Positions 9,862-18,442 of a DNA stretch of 64,000 nucleotides are shown here, in pieces (positions within the stretch are counted from its first letter, which is position 1; each line of letters starts with the position of its first letter). Origin of the DNA: Hondaea fermentalgiana (taxonomy: Eukaryota > Sar > Bigyra > Thraustochytrida > Thraustochytriidae); contig NPFB01000005.1 of the NCBI GenBank assembly GCA_014084085.1, forward strand, positions 775,204 through 839,203. Direction: 5' to 3'. The translations under genes were made by a program, and so were the position numbers. The notes under the pieces are model-generated. The model was given only the letters and a program-made list of their open reading frames with translations. It did no database searches and was not told where the DNA came from.

Positions 9862-10703
9862 ATGGTCAAGCAGAAGCTCCACACCAACCGGAACCAGAGG
9901 TAGGTCACCGCGACGGACGGGGCCAGCGCCCCGCGCGCGCAGACGTGGGCGCGACGCGCGTCGCGTCGAATGGATGTTGATGAGAAAGAGGATGATGATG
10001 AGGATGATCACTGCTGTGGACGACGACCGCGGCGCCGAGTGGACGACGTTCGCTGGCAGTGAAGCAAGCGGACGGCGGCTGCTCGGCACGGCGCTAGATG
10101 TAGCGAGCGTCCGCATGTCTCATCTGCTCTGCTCGAAGGCGGCTGGGTCGCAGCCTGCGCAAATAGGCAGGCCTCGGAGCCTCGTGCGCGAGGTGACCGG
10201 GGAAACGCCCTTAGCCCCGGCCCCTTTGAAGCAAGCAAGCAGGAAAAGCGTTCATCTTCATCTTCGACTGTGCGCTTATGCACAGAGAAAAGGGGAGGCG
10301 AGCGCAAGCGCGAGAGCGCAAGGAAGGAAGGAGAAAAAAGGAGATACGAGAAGGCGAAGATGGGACGTTTCAACTGACAATGGTACCTTTACTGTTTTCC
10401 TTTCTTTTTGTTGGCAAATAACAGCTACAAGGCTCACCGGAACTCCGGCCTCAAGCGCTTCCGCAAGCAGCGCTTCATGTCGCAGAAGGGCTCTGACCCC
10501 AAGTACCTGCGGTAAGTGTGATTCGAAGAACGTGAACAGGCACTTCTTCATGCGACTCGTGCGCGCGAAGTAAAGCTCATCTGACTGACTTGTTGACATG
10601 CACGCTCGTCTCGACGATGTGAATATTATGTGTTTGCAGCAACCTGCGCTTCGCCAAGAAGCACAACAACAAGCACGACAAGCCGGAGGGCGACAAGGAG
10701 TAA
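9862..10703 (+). CDS. RPL29: 60S ribosomal protein eL29 (three exons)
   Basis: Assembled by hand from exons 9862-9899, 10425-10511 and 10640-10703 (189 nt, 62 residues). Introns of 525 and 128 nt have GTAGGT and GTAAGT donors and CAG acceptors. Phases agree: AG+C gives Ser and CG+C gives Arg at the junctions. The protein begins MVKQKLHTNRNQS, continues with YKAHRNSGLKRF and SDPKYLRNLRFAKKHN, and ends acidic. The NQS-x-K-x-HRNG/S core and the DPK-(Y/F)-LRN-x-RFAKKHN block are the signature of small eukaryotic eL29, a basic protein of the large ribosomal subunit. The length is close to short fungal and plant forms and lacks the long animal tail. The exons are too short to stand out as ORFs. Intron 1 showed no clear snoRNA. 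Confidence 0.93.
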
Positions 10704-11515
10704 ATTCTTTTCCCTGAAACTCTTTTCAAACTATAGCTTGTTGCACTCGCGTTTCTGATTTGCTTGCTTCATTCTTGATGTCCCTTGGCGATGATATCTT
10801 GGGAAGATACCTATTGCGCTTTACATTTGGCACGATGATTTGTTCGCGCCAGACTGGTTTGTCTTTTTTGATGTCGTTGGTTGGCGGGTTCAAGTCGGGA
10901 ATCGAAGCAAAGTCTTCTCTTCTTGAAAGTTGTTTCATTGCATTGTTGCTTGCTCCTTCAAGCCTGTAAACTTGATCGTTCACATGATTTGATTAACCCT
11001 GACAATTTTTGCAATAAACAGCTGGGGCCTATGTCAGTCCCATTTGATTTGGAAAACAATGTTGGCTTGGGTTGGTCGAACTCGAATTTGAATAGCAGTA
11101 TGCTCTACTTTACAACTGGCTTTTGGATTGTGCTTGGACTTGAAAATGACAGGGAAGTTGATTCGTTAATTTGCTTGTGCATAGGGAAATTGTAGGAGAG
11201 CTCAATAGCAAAGTTCATTCTCTCTCCATTCGCAATGCCAAAGCTCAGAAAATCGAAATGCCAAGAAATCGTTCGATGGAATCCGTTTCATTCATTGAAA
11301 AACAAGCTGGCCTCCAGCTCGCCCATGCCTCACAGACTCAGGCTACACTCTTTGACCTCTTCCCCCCCTGCATGTGCCCAGGACTTCGAGTTGGTCCAAG
11401 ATGCAAAGGTGTGCTACGTATACGTCCTGTGAAACATGGACCACCTCCACCTCCACCAGCAGCATGCAAAACAGGGACGAAACGCGGTGAGTCGTGTCTG
11501 TCGCGTGAGCGCAGA
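10704..11515. other. Intergenic region between eL29 and the mitochondrial carrier
   Basis: About 810 bp, AT-richer than the flanking coding DNA. It should hold the eL29 3' UTR and the promoter and 5' UTR of the carrier. The carrier frame stays open upstream to 11171, but that part has no carrier-like sequence. Nothing else was recognised. Confidence 0.5.
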
Positions 11516-12598
11516 ATGGGCGACGCAGAGGCCGATGACGCGGGCGATAGCTTGCGGCTCGTGCCGACGATGTTGGCAAGCGCTGGAGCAGGCGGTCTTG
11601 CGCGGTTTCCGTGCCATCCCATTGACACCGTCAAGGCACGACTTCAGGTCCAGACGTGGCAAGCGCTGCGCGGCGGGAACGGAGCCGCAGCAGCCGGAGC
11701 GGCGGCAGCAGCAGCAAATAGGGCATTGTACAGGAACTTTGCGCACGGCTTGAGCGATATCTGGAGGCAGGAAGGACTTCGAGGTCTGTACCGCGGCTTC
11801 GGCCCCACGGTGCTGGGGTCCATGCCCGCTTCGTGCCTGTATTTCACCTCGTACGAGGTCTCCAAGCGCGAGCTCGGCAAGCTCTGGGCCAGCCCTGAAG
11901 TAGAGGCAGAGGCTGCAAAAGGCAAGGTATCTTTCGCTATAAGCTTTTGGAGCGGCATGCTCGCGGAAACGGTGAGCTGCGTCCTGTGGGTCCCCATTGA
12001 CGTGATCAAAGAGCGCATGCAGATCCAGAGCCTGCCACGCTCGTCCAAGGTCGCAGAGGTGAAAGCTTCGCAGGGAGACCGGTTTTATGCTAGCGGCTAC
12101 GACGCCTTGCGTTCCATTGTGCGCACAGAGGGCTGGCGCGGCTTTTATCGCGGGTACGGGGCGACAGTGATGTCCTTCGGGCCCTTCTCCGCCATGTATT
12201 TTATGTTCTACGAGCAATTCAAGAGCTTTGCAGAGACGTTGTCCTCGCAATCGCGTCAGCGAGGCGCGGTGACTGACTTGCCGCTCTCCGTGCTGCTGGG
12301 CTGCGGAGCTCTGGCGGGGGCGAGTGCCTCGCTCTGTACGAATCCGCTCGACATTGTCAAATTGCGGCTCCAGGTGCAGCGTCAGTACGCTTCAAGCAAG
12401 TCGGCGCCGGGAAATGCTGCATCGCCATCTGAGCAATACAAGCACATGCTGGATGGACTGACCAAGTTAGTACGCCACGAGGGGCTACGAGGTATGATGC
12501 AGGGCGTGGGCGCCCGCATGGCATTTCACGCGCCAGCTACTGCCGTGAACATGGCCCTTTTCGAAAAACTCAAGGGTGTGACTTATGCCCTGTTCTAG
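11516..12598 (+). CDS. Mitochondrial carrier family (SLC25-type) transporter
   Basis: A 360-residue protein from ATG 11516. The frame is open further upstream, but the first carrier repeat starts just after this Met and the upstream translation is not carrier-like. Three Solcar repeats carry the P-x-[DE]-x-x-[KR] signature: HPIDTVKARLQ (about residue 33), VPIDVIKERMQ (about 158) and NPLDIVKLRLQ (about 275). Each is followed by a GLRGLYRG or GWRGFYRG-type matrix-helix motif. Six transmembrane helices are expected in the inner mitochondrial membrane, exchanging a metabolite or cofactor. An Ala-rich insert (about residues 58-75) lengthens the first matrix loop. The family call is secure. The substrate cannot be assigned from what I can see. 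Confidence 0.92.
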   Translation: MGDAEADDAGDSLRLVPTMLASAGAGGLARFPCHPIDTVKARLQVQTWQALRGGNGAAAAGAAAAAANRALYRNFAHGLSDIWRQEGLRGLYRGFGPTVLGSMPASCLYFTSYEVSKRELGKLWASPEVEAEAAKGKVSFAISFWSGMLAETVSCVLWVPIDVIKERMQIQSLPRSSKVAEVKASQGDRFYASGYDALRSIVRTEGWRGFYRGYGATVMSFGPFSAMYFMFYEQFKSFAETLSSQSRQRGAVTDLPLSVLLGCGALAGASASLCTNPLDIVKLRLQVQRQYASSKSAPGNAASPSEQYKHMLDGLTKLVRHEGLRGMMQGVGARMAFHAPATAVNMALFEKLKGVTYALF

Positions 12599-12902
12599 CG
12601 AAGGTCTTTTCCGAGTTTCGACGCGAGGAAAGAGAGAAAAGAGGAAAGGATAGAAACGAAGCAAAACAAAACAAAACGAAACCAAAAACGTAAAAGCCGT
12701 GACGAATTCAAAATGTGTGTTAAAGCTAGGCTAGTTCAGGCGATACTGGGTAGGCTGGCTATGTGGTTGTACTCTCCAGGGGCGCGGACGATTTGTGCTC
12801 GAGCGAGCAAGCGAGCGAGCGAGTACGTATGCACGCGCGCAGGCGCGATAGCACGCACGCTGGCACGATAGCACATACGAAGGCAGGGAAGATTAAGCAC
12901 AT
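12599..12902. other. Convergent intergenic region with A-rich and GCGA tracts
   Basis: A 304-bp region between two converging genes. It contains an AAAAC-type tract at about 12661-12685 and a GCGA/GCAA run at about 12797-12825. It should hold both 3' UTRs; no RNA gene was recognised. Confidence 0.5.
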
Positions 12903-13541
12903 CTACCAGCTTCCCTCCTGCACCTCCTTGGTGGGGCCCGTCCACGGCGCAGGCTTGCCCGGAGGAGGTGGGATGCCCTTGGCCTTGGCCTCGGCGACAA
13001 CGTCAATGTTCTCCCATTCGGACCAGGCCATGGGAAGGTGAATGGGCAAGTTCTCCTTGAGCTTGGAGTCCAAACCCTCCCAGGTGCTGGCCATAGCCGA
13101 GCGCGTGCCCGAGGGATCGTAGCGGAGCACGGCCGGGTTCTTGTTGCCCGGGGAGCCAGACCGGGGTGGCTCCTCGCCAGCCTTTGGCAGATGGAGTTGC
13201 GCGGCCTTGTCGTTGTGGATGTACAGCGGCTCCTGCATGTTCCTCGCGGTGTCGCGCGTGTAGTAGTTGGTGTCATAAGGATCCTCGTCGTTCTCCTTGA
13301 TCGGGGTGAACGCGCCTTGCGACTGCGTGCCGGGCGAGGGGTAGCGGTATCCCTTGCCAATCTTGGACTTTTTAGAGTCGGGGAAAGTCTCGTACGAGCT
13401 CCGGTTGGGCGCAAACATGAAGAACTCCTTGACCTTGTCCACGAGCGAGCTCATCTCGCGCGTCTGCCCGGCCGCGCCTGCCGCCGCGCGGGCGACCTGG
13501 GTGCTGCCGCGAAGGCCCTGCTTGGTGGTGGCCGCCAGCAT
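12903..13541 (-). CDS. Unrecognised protein, probably mitochondrial (212 aa)
   Basis: A 212-residue ORF from ATG 13541, with an N-terminus rich in Ala, Arg, Thr and Gln and lacking acids for about 28 residues. This is the composition of a mitochondrial targeting peptide. The mature part is hydrophilic with many Pro, Gly, Lys and Asp residues. It has a YPSPGTQSQGAFTPIKEND-like segment and a conserved-looking C-terminal stretch with LPMAWSEWENIDVV followed by a PPPPGKPAPW motif. No catalytic motif, metal site or transmembrane helix is evident. The size, presequence and Trp/Pro-rich end would fit an accessory respiratory-complex or mitoribosome subunit, but that is only a guess. Its upstream region carries a dense GCAAGT cluster. 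Confidence 0.7.
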   Translation of the reverse strand: MLAATTKQGLRGSTQVARAAAGAAGQTREMSSLVDKVKEFFMFAPNRSSYETFPDSKKSKIGKGYRYPSPGTQSQGAFTPIKENDEDPYDTNYYTRDTARNMQEPLYIHNDKAAQLHLPKAGEEPPRSGSPGNKNPAVLRYDPSGTRSAMASTWEGLDSKLKENLPIHLPMAWSEWENIDVVAEAKAKGIPPPPGKPAPWTGPTKEVQEGSW

Positions 13542-13671
13542 CTTGCTCGCTGCCTTCGCTCGCTGCTAAGCTGCTCTGCGACCCTGCGCTCCGAACGGCA
13601 CCTGCTCTCCGCTCCTTCGCTCGCACGGGCGCAAGCGATTTCCTTCGCACGAACGTGCTCTTCGCGGCTCT

Positions 13672-13740
13672 GCAGCGGCAGCAGCAGCAGCAGCAGCAGC
13701 CGGCGGCACAAGCAGCGGCAGCAGCAGCAGTGGCAGCAGA
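13672..13740. repeat. (GCA)n imperfect trinucleotide tract
   Basis: GCA/CAG units with interruptions, about 130 bp upstream of the start of the minus-strand gene. Confidence 0.9.
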
Positions 13741-13744
13741 AGCG

Positions 13745-13895
13745 ACAAGTGGACCTTTGCAGTGCCCGCAAGTGCGTCAAACCAGAGAGATCCACTTGCG
13801 TCCCAGGTCAGCGCACTTGCCTCGTGTCTGCTGGGTTGGAAACCGCAAGTTAACTATTCCTACAGCTACAAGTCAGACTTTGAGTACGCGCAAGT
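13745..13895. promoter_or_regulatory. Cluster of GCAAGT/ACTTGC motifs upstream of the mitochondrial-type gene
   Basis: GCAAGT occurs at 13768, 13845 and 13890 and its complement ACTTGC at 13794 and 13815. Shorter CAAGT copies lie near 13745 and 13868. It is 200-350 bp upstream of the minus-strand ATG 13541. A binding site is inferred from clustering and from the similar cluster before eL29. Confidence 0.4.
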
Positions 13896-14080
13896 CAAGA
13901 TTTGCCCTGCTCTACTTAACTTTACGCCACTCGGGTCTCGTGCCGTTGTTTCAGTTATTTTACCATTGTGCCACTATTATGAGACTACGGATGACCATGA
14001 AGCTCGTCTTCACGACTCACTCTGCTGGCTGCTGTCAGATGCGGCAATGAACTTGACCTCCTCGCCGCTCGAGGCACTCC

Positions 14081-14122
14081 CAGCAGCAACAGCAGCAACA
14101 GCAGCAGCAGCAGCAGCAGCTG
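14081..14122. repeat. (CAG)n trinucleotide tract
   Basis: CAG units with two CAA interruptions in non-coding DNA. Confidence 0.9.
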
Positions 14123-14460
14123 CAAGCTGCTGGTGCGTGAAGCCAGCGCTGTGCTTCGAAGTCATTCACGAGAGGCTCCTTTCACGTATCCTATTGCCAG
14201 TGCTGCTCGCGAGGCTCTTGTCTTGGGCTGGGCTCTCTTTTCCGGCCCCGGCTGTGGAGAGTGTCTCTGTTGTGAGCTAAGATTCATTTTTTTATAAACT
14301 TGGGTGTCACGGTGCGAGGCATCATCGAGATCTCGGGCAGGATATTGGAGGAAGGAGGTCAGCAAGGCCGTCGTCCGTGAGTGCTGGAAAAGCCAAGAAA
14401 ACAATTTATTTTCCGTTTTTAAGGAAAAGCTGCTTCGAGCAAAAACTCAGCTGCCGCCGC

Positions 14461-14733
14461 TCATGCATGCATATTTTCTTGGACTTCGCCGCTGACCTTG
14501 TTTCTTTTATCAAAATAGATTGTCATGATCTCAGGGAGCACCTTGCGGACGACGTTCTTGACGACATCGAAGTTGACGTTTTGATCGTAAAGGAAGTCGC
14601 CCAAGTCGCGCTTTGCGTAATCTTCGCACATCGCACGCTTCACTTGCTTACCCTCGCCCGGATCCCGGTGGCGACAACGAACGCTGTATCGTGAATTCTG
14701 CTTTTCTGCACGTTGGCTTCGGCGATGTGGCAA
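14461..14733 (-). CDS. Candidate 3' exon or small protein, unrecognised
   Basis: The frame ends at 14461. The listed 14733 end is a TTG codon, so no ATG marks it; the first in-frame ATG gives a segment beginning MCEDYAKRDLGDFLYDQ. From there the translation has a balanced, globular composition (LYDQ, FDVVKNVVRKVLPEIM, IYFDKRN) and mixed codon use, unlike shadow ORFs. Just upstream, protein-like sequence (CHIAEANVQKSRIHDTAFVV) continues in a different frame. This suggests a short intron, a frameshift or a pseudogene. I do not recognise the family. Confidence 0.35.
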   Translation of the reverse strand: MPHRRSQRAEKQNSRYSVRCRHRDPGEGKQVKRAMCEDYAKRDLGDFLYDQNVNFDVVKNVVRKVLPEIMTIYFDKRNKVSGEVQENMHA

Positions 14734-14801
14734 CTGAACTCCAATGGCCCCGCTTTTGTCGATCTCGCAACCCTTTCAGAAACCCGGCGCTTCAAGACGC
14801 A

Positions 14802-15020
14802 ATGGAGGTAGTAGCGCGCACGCCATGTCCAACTACTGCGGTGACAGTGGCGCCCACGCCGGCCCCGACTGAGTGCAAAGATACTGAAAATCGCAAGTCG
14901 AACTGCAAAACGAAGAAATGCTGTAAAAAACTTGACCCGGGGTGGCATAAGAAGTGCTGCAGGGCCGACAACATTTCAGAATCAGGACAAGCTTGTTGCA
15001 AATGGTTTACGAATTTTTGA
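14802..15020 (+). CDS. Putative Cys-rich protein fragment with a PT linker, ending at TGA
   Basis: From ATG 14802 the frame encodes 72 residues: a short Pro-Thr linker, then a Lys- and Cys-rich segment with spacing C-x9-C-x4-CC-x9-CC-x11-CC. The linker resembles the spacer of the vWA gene, as in secreted modular proteins. There is no signal peptide, so an upstream exon is missing or this is a relic. The same frame remains open for about 50 more codons beyond TGA 15018-15020 as a strongly acidic stretch ending at TAG 15165-15167. No toxin or enzyme family is recognised. Low confidence that it is expressed. Confidence 0.35.
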   Translation: MEVVARTPCPTTAVTVAPTPAPTECKDTENRKSNCKTKKCCKKLDPGWHKKCCRADNISESGQACCKWFTNF

Positions 15021-15167
15021 ATCGATGATGCAAGGGAAATCGGCGATGACGAACGAGACCTCATTGCTGGAGACGACGCCGGAGGTTACCACGAGGAAGA
15101 AGATCTCGACGACGGCGATGAGGAAGCCGATGACGATGACAATTTCGATGTTTACACCGGCGAGTAG

Positions 15168-15534
15168 GAGCAGAAAGAAAGCTCCTGATTGGTTTCCTTT
15201 GCAGGAAAAACCACGTTGATCAAAGTTCGATTCGAAGTTATTGGTCTTCTCTTGTGTGATCCGCCGCATCCTGCTATTCATCGTGTATAGATTGGCGAAT
15301 CATTGCTCGGCCTAATCAAGGCCTGACTGCTGCTGTCCTAGCGTAATGGTACGGGGACTATTGTACTACGTGTTGATAGGCTCGTATACGTATGAAAGTT
15401 TACCGCTTCAACCTTTTCACGAGCCCGGTGATGGCGCAAAAGCACGCTATATCCATCGAACTAGCAAGACCCTCAAAATTCAAGGCCTCGAGCCCGGTGA
15501 CCACCCATCGTGAGACCCCTCCCCCCCCCCCCCC
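15168..15534. other. Intergenic region up to the assembly gap
   Basis: No supported gene. The last bases before the gap form a C homopolymer run, a plausible cause of the assembly break. Confidence 0.5.
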
Positions 15535-15634
15535 NNNNNNNNNNNNNNNNNNNNNNNNNNNNNNNNNNNNNNNNNNNNNNNNNNNNNNNNNNNNNNNNNN
15601 NNNNNNNNNNNNNNNNNNNNNNNNNNNNNNNNNN
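15535..15634. other. Assembly gap (100 N)
   Basis: Exactly 100 N, a conventional placeholder for a gap of unknown size. It lies in the 5' region of the glutamate-cysteine ligase gene, so upstream exons or promoter elements may be missing. Confidence 0.99.
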
Positions 15635-15819
15635 GCGCGGCCGTCGGCGAGAAGCAGGAGCCGCCGCGCGGCAGTTCGGGCAGACCGCGGCGTCGGCCCG
15701 ACAGCCACGAGTCGCGCGGCCGCGGCGGAGGCAGACGCAGAAGCAGGCGCGGGCGGCGGCAGCAGGCGCGGCGGCGGCGGGGCGGAGCGCGGCGGCGGCG
15801 GCGGCGAGAAGAGGACAGG

Positions 15820-18081
15820 ATGGGTTTCCTCGAGAGCGGCAGCCCCATGCGCTGGGAGGACACCCCCGAGTACCACAAGATCCTGGACTACGTCATCAAG
15901 CACGGCGTGACGCAATTCCTTGAGGTTTACGAAAAGGTCAAGGACCGGAAGAATGACGTGCTGCTCTGGGGCGACGAGCTCGAATTTCACGTGTACAAGA
16001 CCATGCCTGACGGCTCTGTCAAGCTCAGCCTGCGCGCGCATGACCTCCTCGCCAAGCTCGAGGCCGAAGACGCCGAGCTTCTCAGCAAGGAGGGAACCAT
16101 TCCCCAGGCCACCTGGCACCCAGAGTACGGCGCATGGATGATCGAGGCGACCCCGTACGGTCCATACGGAGGCTTTTCCGAGGATCTTCGCGATGTCGAG
16201 CCCAGTCTCCGATATCGTCGCCGACGCATCGTCTCGGCCCTCGACAAGGACGAAGGTCTCTGTTCTCTCGTGGCCTGGCCTCTCATGGGCGTCGGCGACT
16301 TTTGCGTGCCCTCGGGACTTAAGCCCGGCGGGTCCGTTGCCGAGTCCTACTTTCTCCCTGATGAGCTGATCAACCCGCACCCTCGTTTTGCGACGCTCAC
16401 GCGCAACATCCGTCTTCGCAGGGGCAAAAAGGTCGACATTCGACTCCCTCTCTTTATGGACGAAAAGACGAGCCTCGAACCGGAGTCGGTCACGGGCAAG
16501 ACGTTCGCAATCAAATCCCAAGACAACCTCACAGAGACCCGCACGCGCCCAAAGGATGTCTACATGGATGCCATGGGATTCGGCATGGGCTGCTGCTGCC
16601 TGCAAGTCACCTTTCAGGCACGCGATCTTCGCGAGTCGCGCATTCTTTACGACCAGCTCGCCATGCTTTGCCCCATCTTTCTGGCGCTCTCGGCGGCAGC
16701 GCCCGTCTTCAAGGGCGTTCTCGTAGACACGGACGTGCGCTGGCAAGTGATTGCGCAGAGCGTCGACTGCCGTACGCCCGTGAACCTCGGCGCTGCTGAG
16801 AAGCCATCCACCTTGCCAGGGGCCACCACGCCCCAGCGCGGCACCCAACGTATCTCCAAGTCGCGTTACGACTCCATCGATTGCTTCATTTCCACGGAGC
16901 CTAGCCTCCGCCCAGAGTACAACGATGGCGCAATGGAGATGAACCAGGAGGCTCTTGACACGCTGCTTGCGAGCGGCATTGACGAGCCTCTCGCCCGCCA
17001 CGTGGCCCATCTCTTTGTGCGTGACCCCTTGGTTGTCTTTAGTGAGCGCATCGAGCAGGTCGACGACAAGCTTTCCACCGAGCACTTTGAGAATATCCAG
17101 AGCACCAATTGGAACACCATGCGCTGGAAGCCCCCAGGTCTCGACGTCAAGACGGGCTGGCGGGTGGAGTTCCGTCCCATGGAGAAGCAGCTCACGGACT
17201 TTGAAGACGCCGCATACATTACGATCATCGTGCTCATTACCCGCGTCATCCTCTTTTTCGATCTCACGCTTTATGTGCCTATTTCAAAGGTTGACGAGAA
17301 CATGCGCCGAGCGCACGCGCGCAACGCCGTTCTCGAGCAAAAGTTCTATTTCCGCAAAGATCTCCTCGTCCTCAGCGAACAGTGTGATGAGGATCAAGCC
17401 CAGGCTCAGGCCCAAGCTCAGGCCCAGGCCCAAGCCAAGACCCCAGTGGAGGAAGAATACCATGAAATGACCATTGCCGAGATCCTCACGGGCAAGGGCG
17501 AGGAGTTCCCGGGTCTCTTCCCGCTCATTTCCGCCTATCTTGAGATCATGCAGGCGGATCCGGAGACGGTCGAGCTTGTCAATGTCTACATGGATCTCCT
17601 CATTGCACGATCCACAGGCGACTTGCCCACAACGGCCTCGTGGATGCGCGATTTTGTGCAAAAGCACCCCGACTACAAGGGTGACTCTGTCGTCTCGGAG
17701 AAAATTGCCAGCGATCTCGTGCATCACTGCGAGAAGCTTAGCAACGGCGAAATCCAGGACGAGGCCCTCCTCGGCAGCAACAAAATCTTTCCTCTCTCGG
17801 TTGACCGCTGCAGTCGCGTCAATCCGCGTACGACCAAAAACGACTCGGCCATGCCTTCCATCCCCGCGACGCCACCGCAGCCTCTTAAGAAACGTTTGCG
17901 GGGTGCTAGCTTTCATGAGGAGATCGAAGGCGACAGCCGCTACCTTTACCGCTGCAGCCTCGTACGCTCCCTTGTGGAAAAGTACAAGAACATGCCCGCG
18001 AACAAACACAACCTTACTCGCAAGGGTTTTGCGGACACACCTGCATTTCTGGACTCGGTTTCGGCAAAGATGTCAAACTAG
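15820..18081 (+). CDS. GCLC: Glutamate-cysteine ligase catalytic subunit (eukaryotic type)
   Basis: A 753-residue protein that joins L-glutamate and L-cysteine using ATP (EC 6.3.2.2), the first and usually limiting step of glutathione synthesis in the cytosol. Family blocks in order: LLWGDELEFHVY near residue 48, WHPEYGAWMIEATP-YGPYGG near 93-115, PHPRF-LTRNIR-RRG near 185, MDAMGFGMGCCCLQVTFQ at about 249-266, SKSRYDSID near 347, ENIQSTNWNTMRWKPP near 425, and WRVEFRPME-QLTDFEDAAY near 446. The usual length is about 640-700. The excess is a Gln-Ala repeat (about 526-541) and a C-terminal extension of roughly 100 residues. The start follows a GC-rich leader, and the protein begins MGFLESGSPMRWED as the family does. 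No intron is needed. Confidence 0.97.
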   Translation: MGFLESGSPMRWEDTPEYHKILDYVIKHGVTQFLEVYEKVKDRKNDVLLWGDELEFHVYKTMPDGSVKLSLRAHDLLAKLEAEDAELLSKEGTIPQATWHPEYGAWMIEATPYGPYGGFSEDLRDVEPSLRYRRRRIVSALDKDEGLCSLVAWPLMGVGDFCVPSGLKPGGSVAESYFLPDELINPHPRFATLTRNIRLRRGKKVDIRLPLFMDEKTSLEPESVTGKTFAIKSQDNLTETRTRPKDVYMDAMGFGMGCCCLQVTFQARDLRESRILYDQLAMLCPIFLALSAAAPVFKGVLVDTDVRWQVIAQSVDCRTPVNLGAAEKPSTLPGATTPQRGTQRISKSRYDSIDCFISTEPSLRPEYNDGAMEMNQEALDTLLASGIDEPLARHVAHLFVRDPLVVFSERIEQVDDKLSTEHFENIQSTNWNTMRWKPPGLDVKTGWRVEFRPMEKQLTDFEDAAYITIIVLITRVILFFDLTLYVPISKVDENMRRAHARNAVLEQKFYFRKDLLVLSEQCDEDQAQAQAQAQAQAQAKTPVEEEYHEMTIAEILTGKGEEFPGLFPLISAYLEIMQADPETVELVNVYMDLLIARSTGDLPTTASWMRDFVQKHPDYKGDSVVSEKIASDLVHHCEKLSNGEIQDEALLGSNKIFPLSVDRCSRVNPRTTKNDSAMPSIPATPPQPLKKRLRGASFHEEIEGDSRYLYRCSLVRSLVEKYKNMPANKHNLTRKGFADTPAFLDSVSAKMSN
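17398..17442 (+). repeat. Gln-Ala coding repeat in GCLC
   Basis: Tandem CAGGCC/CAAGCT-type hexamers encode alternating Gln-Ala just before the segment corresponding to MTIAEILTGK. It is probably a surface loop. Confidence 0.85.
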
Positions 18082-18442
18082 GAATAAAAACAACATAAAA
18101 AAAACAGCAAGCTTTGAACCGAATACGACCACTTGGCTCACTTTGAAGAAGAAGAAGAGGAGGCGGCAAAACGTCGGCGGTGCTGATCTTTGTTGTGATG
18201 ATCGCGCTCAGTCATGGTTTCTGACGACGTGTACCGTTATTGATGGGCAATCGCGATCTCGATCACGATCTCGGCACTGACTGATTTAGAAGAAAAAAAA
18301 AAACAAGTACAAGCAGGCAATCTTCACCATCACGGCCCATTTCATTTCTCTCGGCAGCCGTTGGCGGCAATGCTTACATTCTTCTGCAATTCAAGTTAAC
18401 CCCTACCTCTTACACGATATTTTATATAGAAAATGGAAAAGC
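18082..18442. other. Convergent intergenic region, GCLC / SF3B4
   Basis: A 361-bp region with an A-run near 18293-18303 and a short imperfect GATCTCGATCACGATCTCG repeat near 18254. It should hold both 3' UTRs. No gene was seen. Confidence 0.5.

Larger units (their letters stand above)
13542..14460. other. Intergenic, CAG-rich region upstream of the mitochondrial-type gene
   Basis: About 920 bp with no convincing gene. It contains two CAG/GCA trinucleotide tracts and the GCAAGT cluster. The one long plus-strand frame (about 13762-14280) has no ATG near its start, and its poly-Ala comes from the CAG tract. Confidence 0.45.

Noticed and set aside
9900..10424. Possible snoRNA in eL29 intron 1 (TGATGA and CTGA words)
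   Set aside because: C- and D-like boxes are too far apart (over 300 nt), and there is no terminal stem.
10880..10905. B-box-like GGTTCAAGTCGGG
   Set aside because: No A box or cloverleaf upstream at a suitable distance.
11171..11515. Longer N-terminus for the mitochondrial carrier
   Set aside because: Not carrier-like and rich in chance residues. ATG 11516 directly precedes the first Solcar repeat.
13762..14280. 172-residue plus-strand frame with poly-Ala
   Set aside because: No ATG near its start, poly-Ala comes from the CAG tract, and there is no recognisable motif.
14982..15281. 99-residue minus-strand ORF with a hydrophobic helix
   Set aside because: The helix is the exact antisense of the Asp/Glu-rich plus-strand stretch, so hydrophobicity is a mirror effect. 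It cannot be separated from chance.
15336..15400. tRNA-like A-box word TAGCGTAATGG
   Set aside because: No matching B box, acceptor stem or anticodon arm could be formed around it.
15400..17085. 561-residue minus-strand ORF over GCLC
   Set aside because: It runs through the N gap and is the antisense of the conserved GCLC coding region, so it is a shadow.
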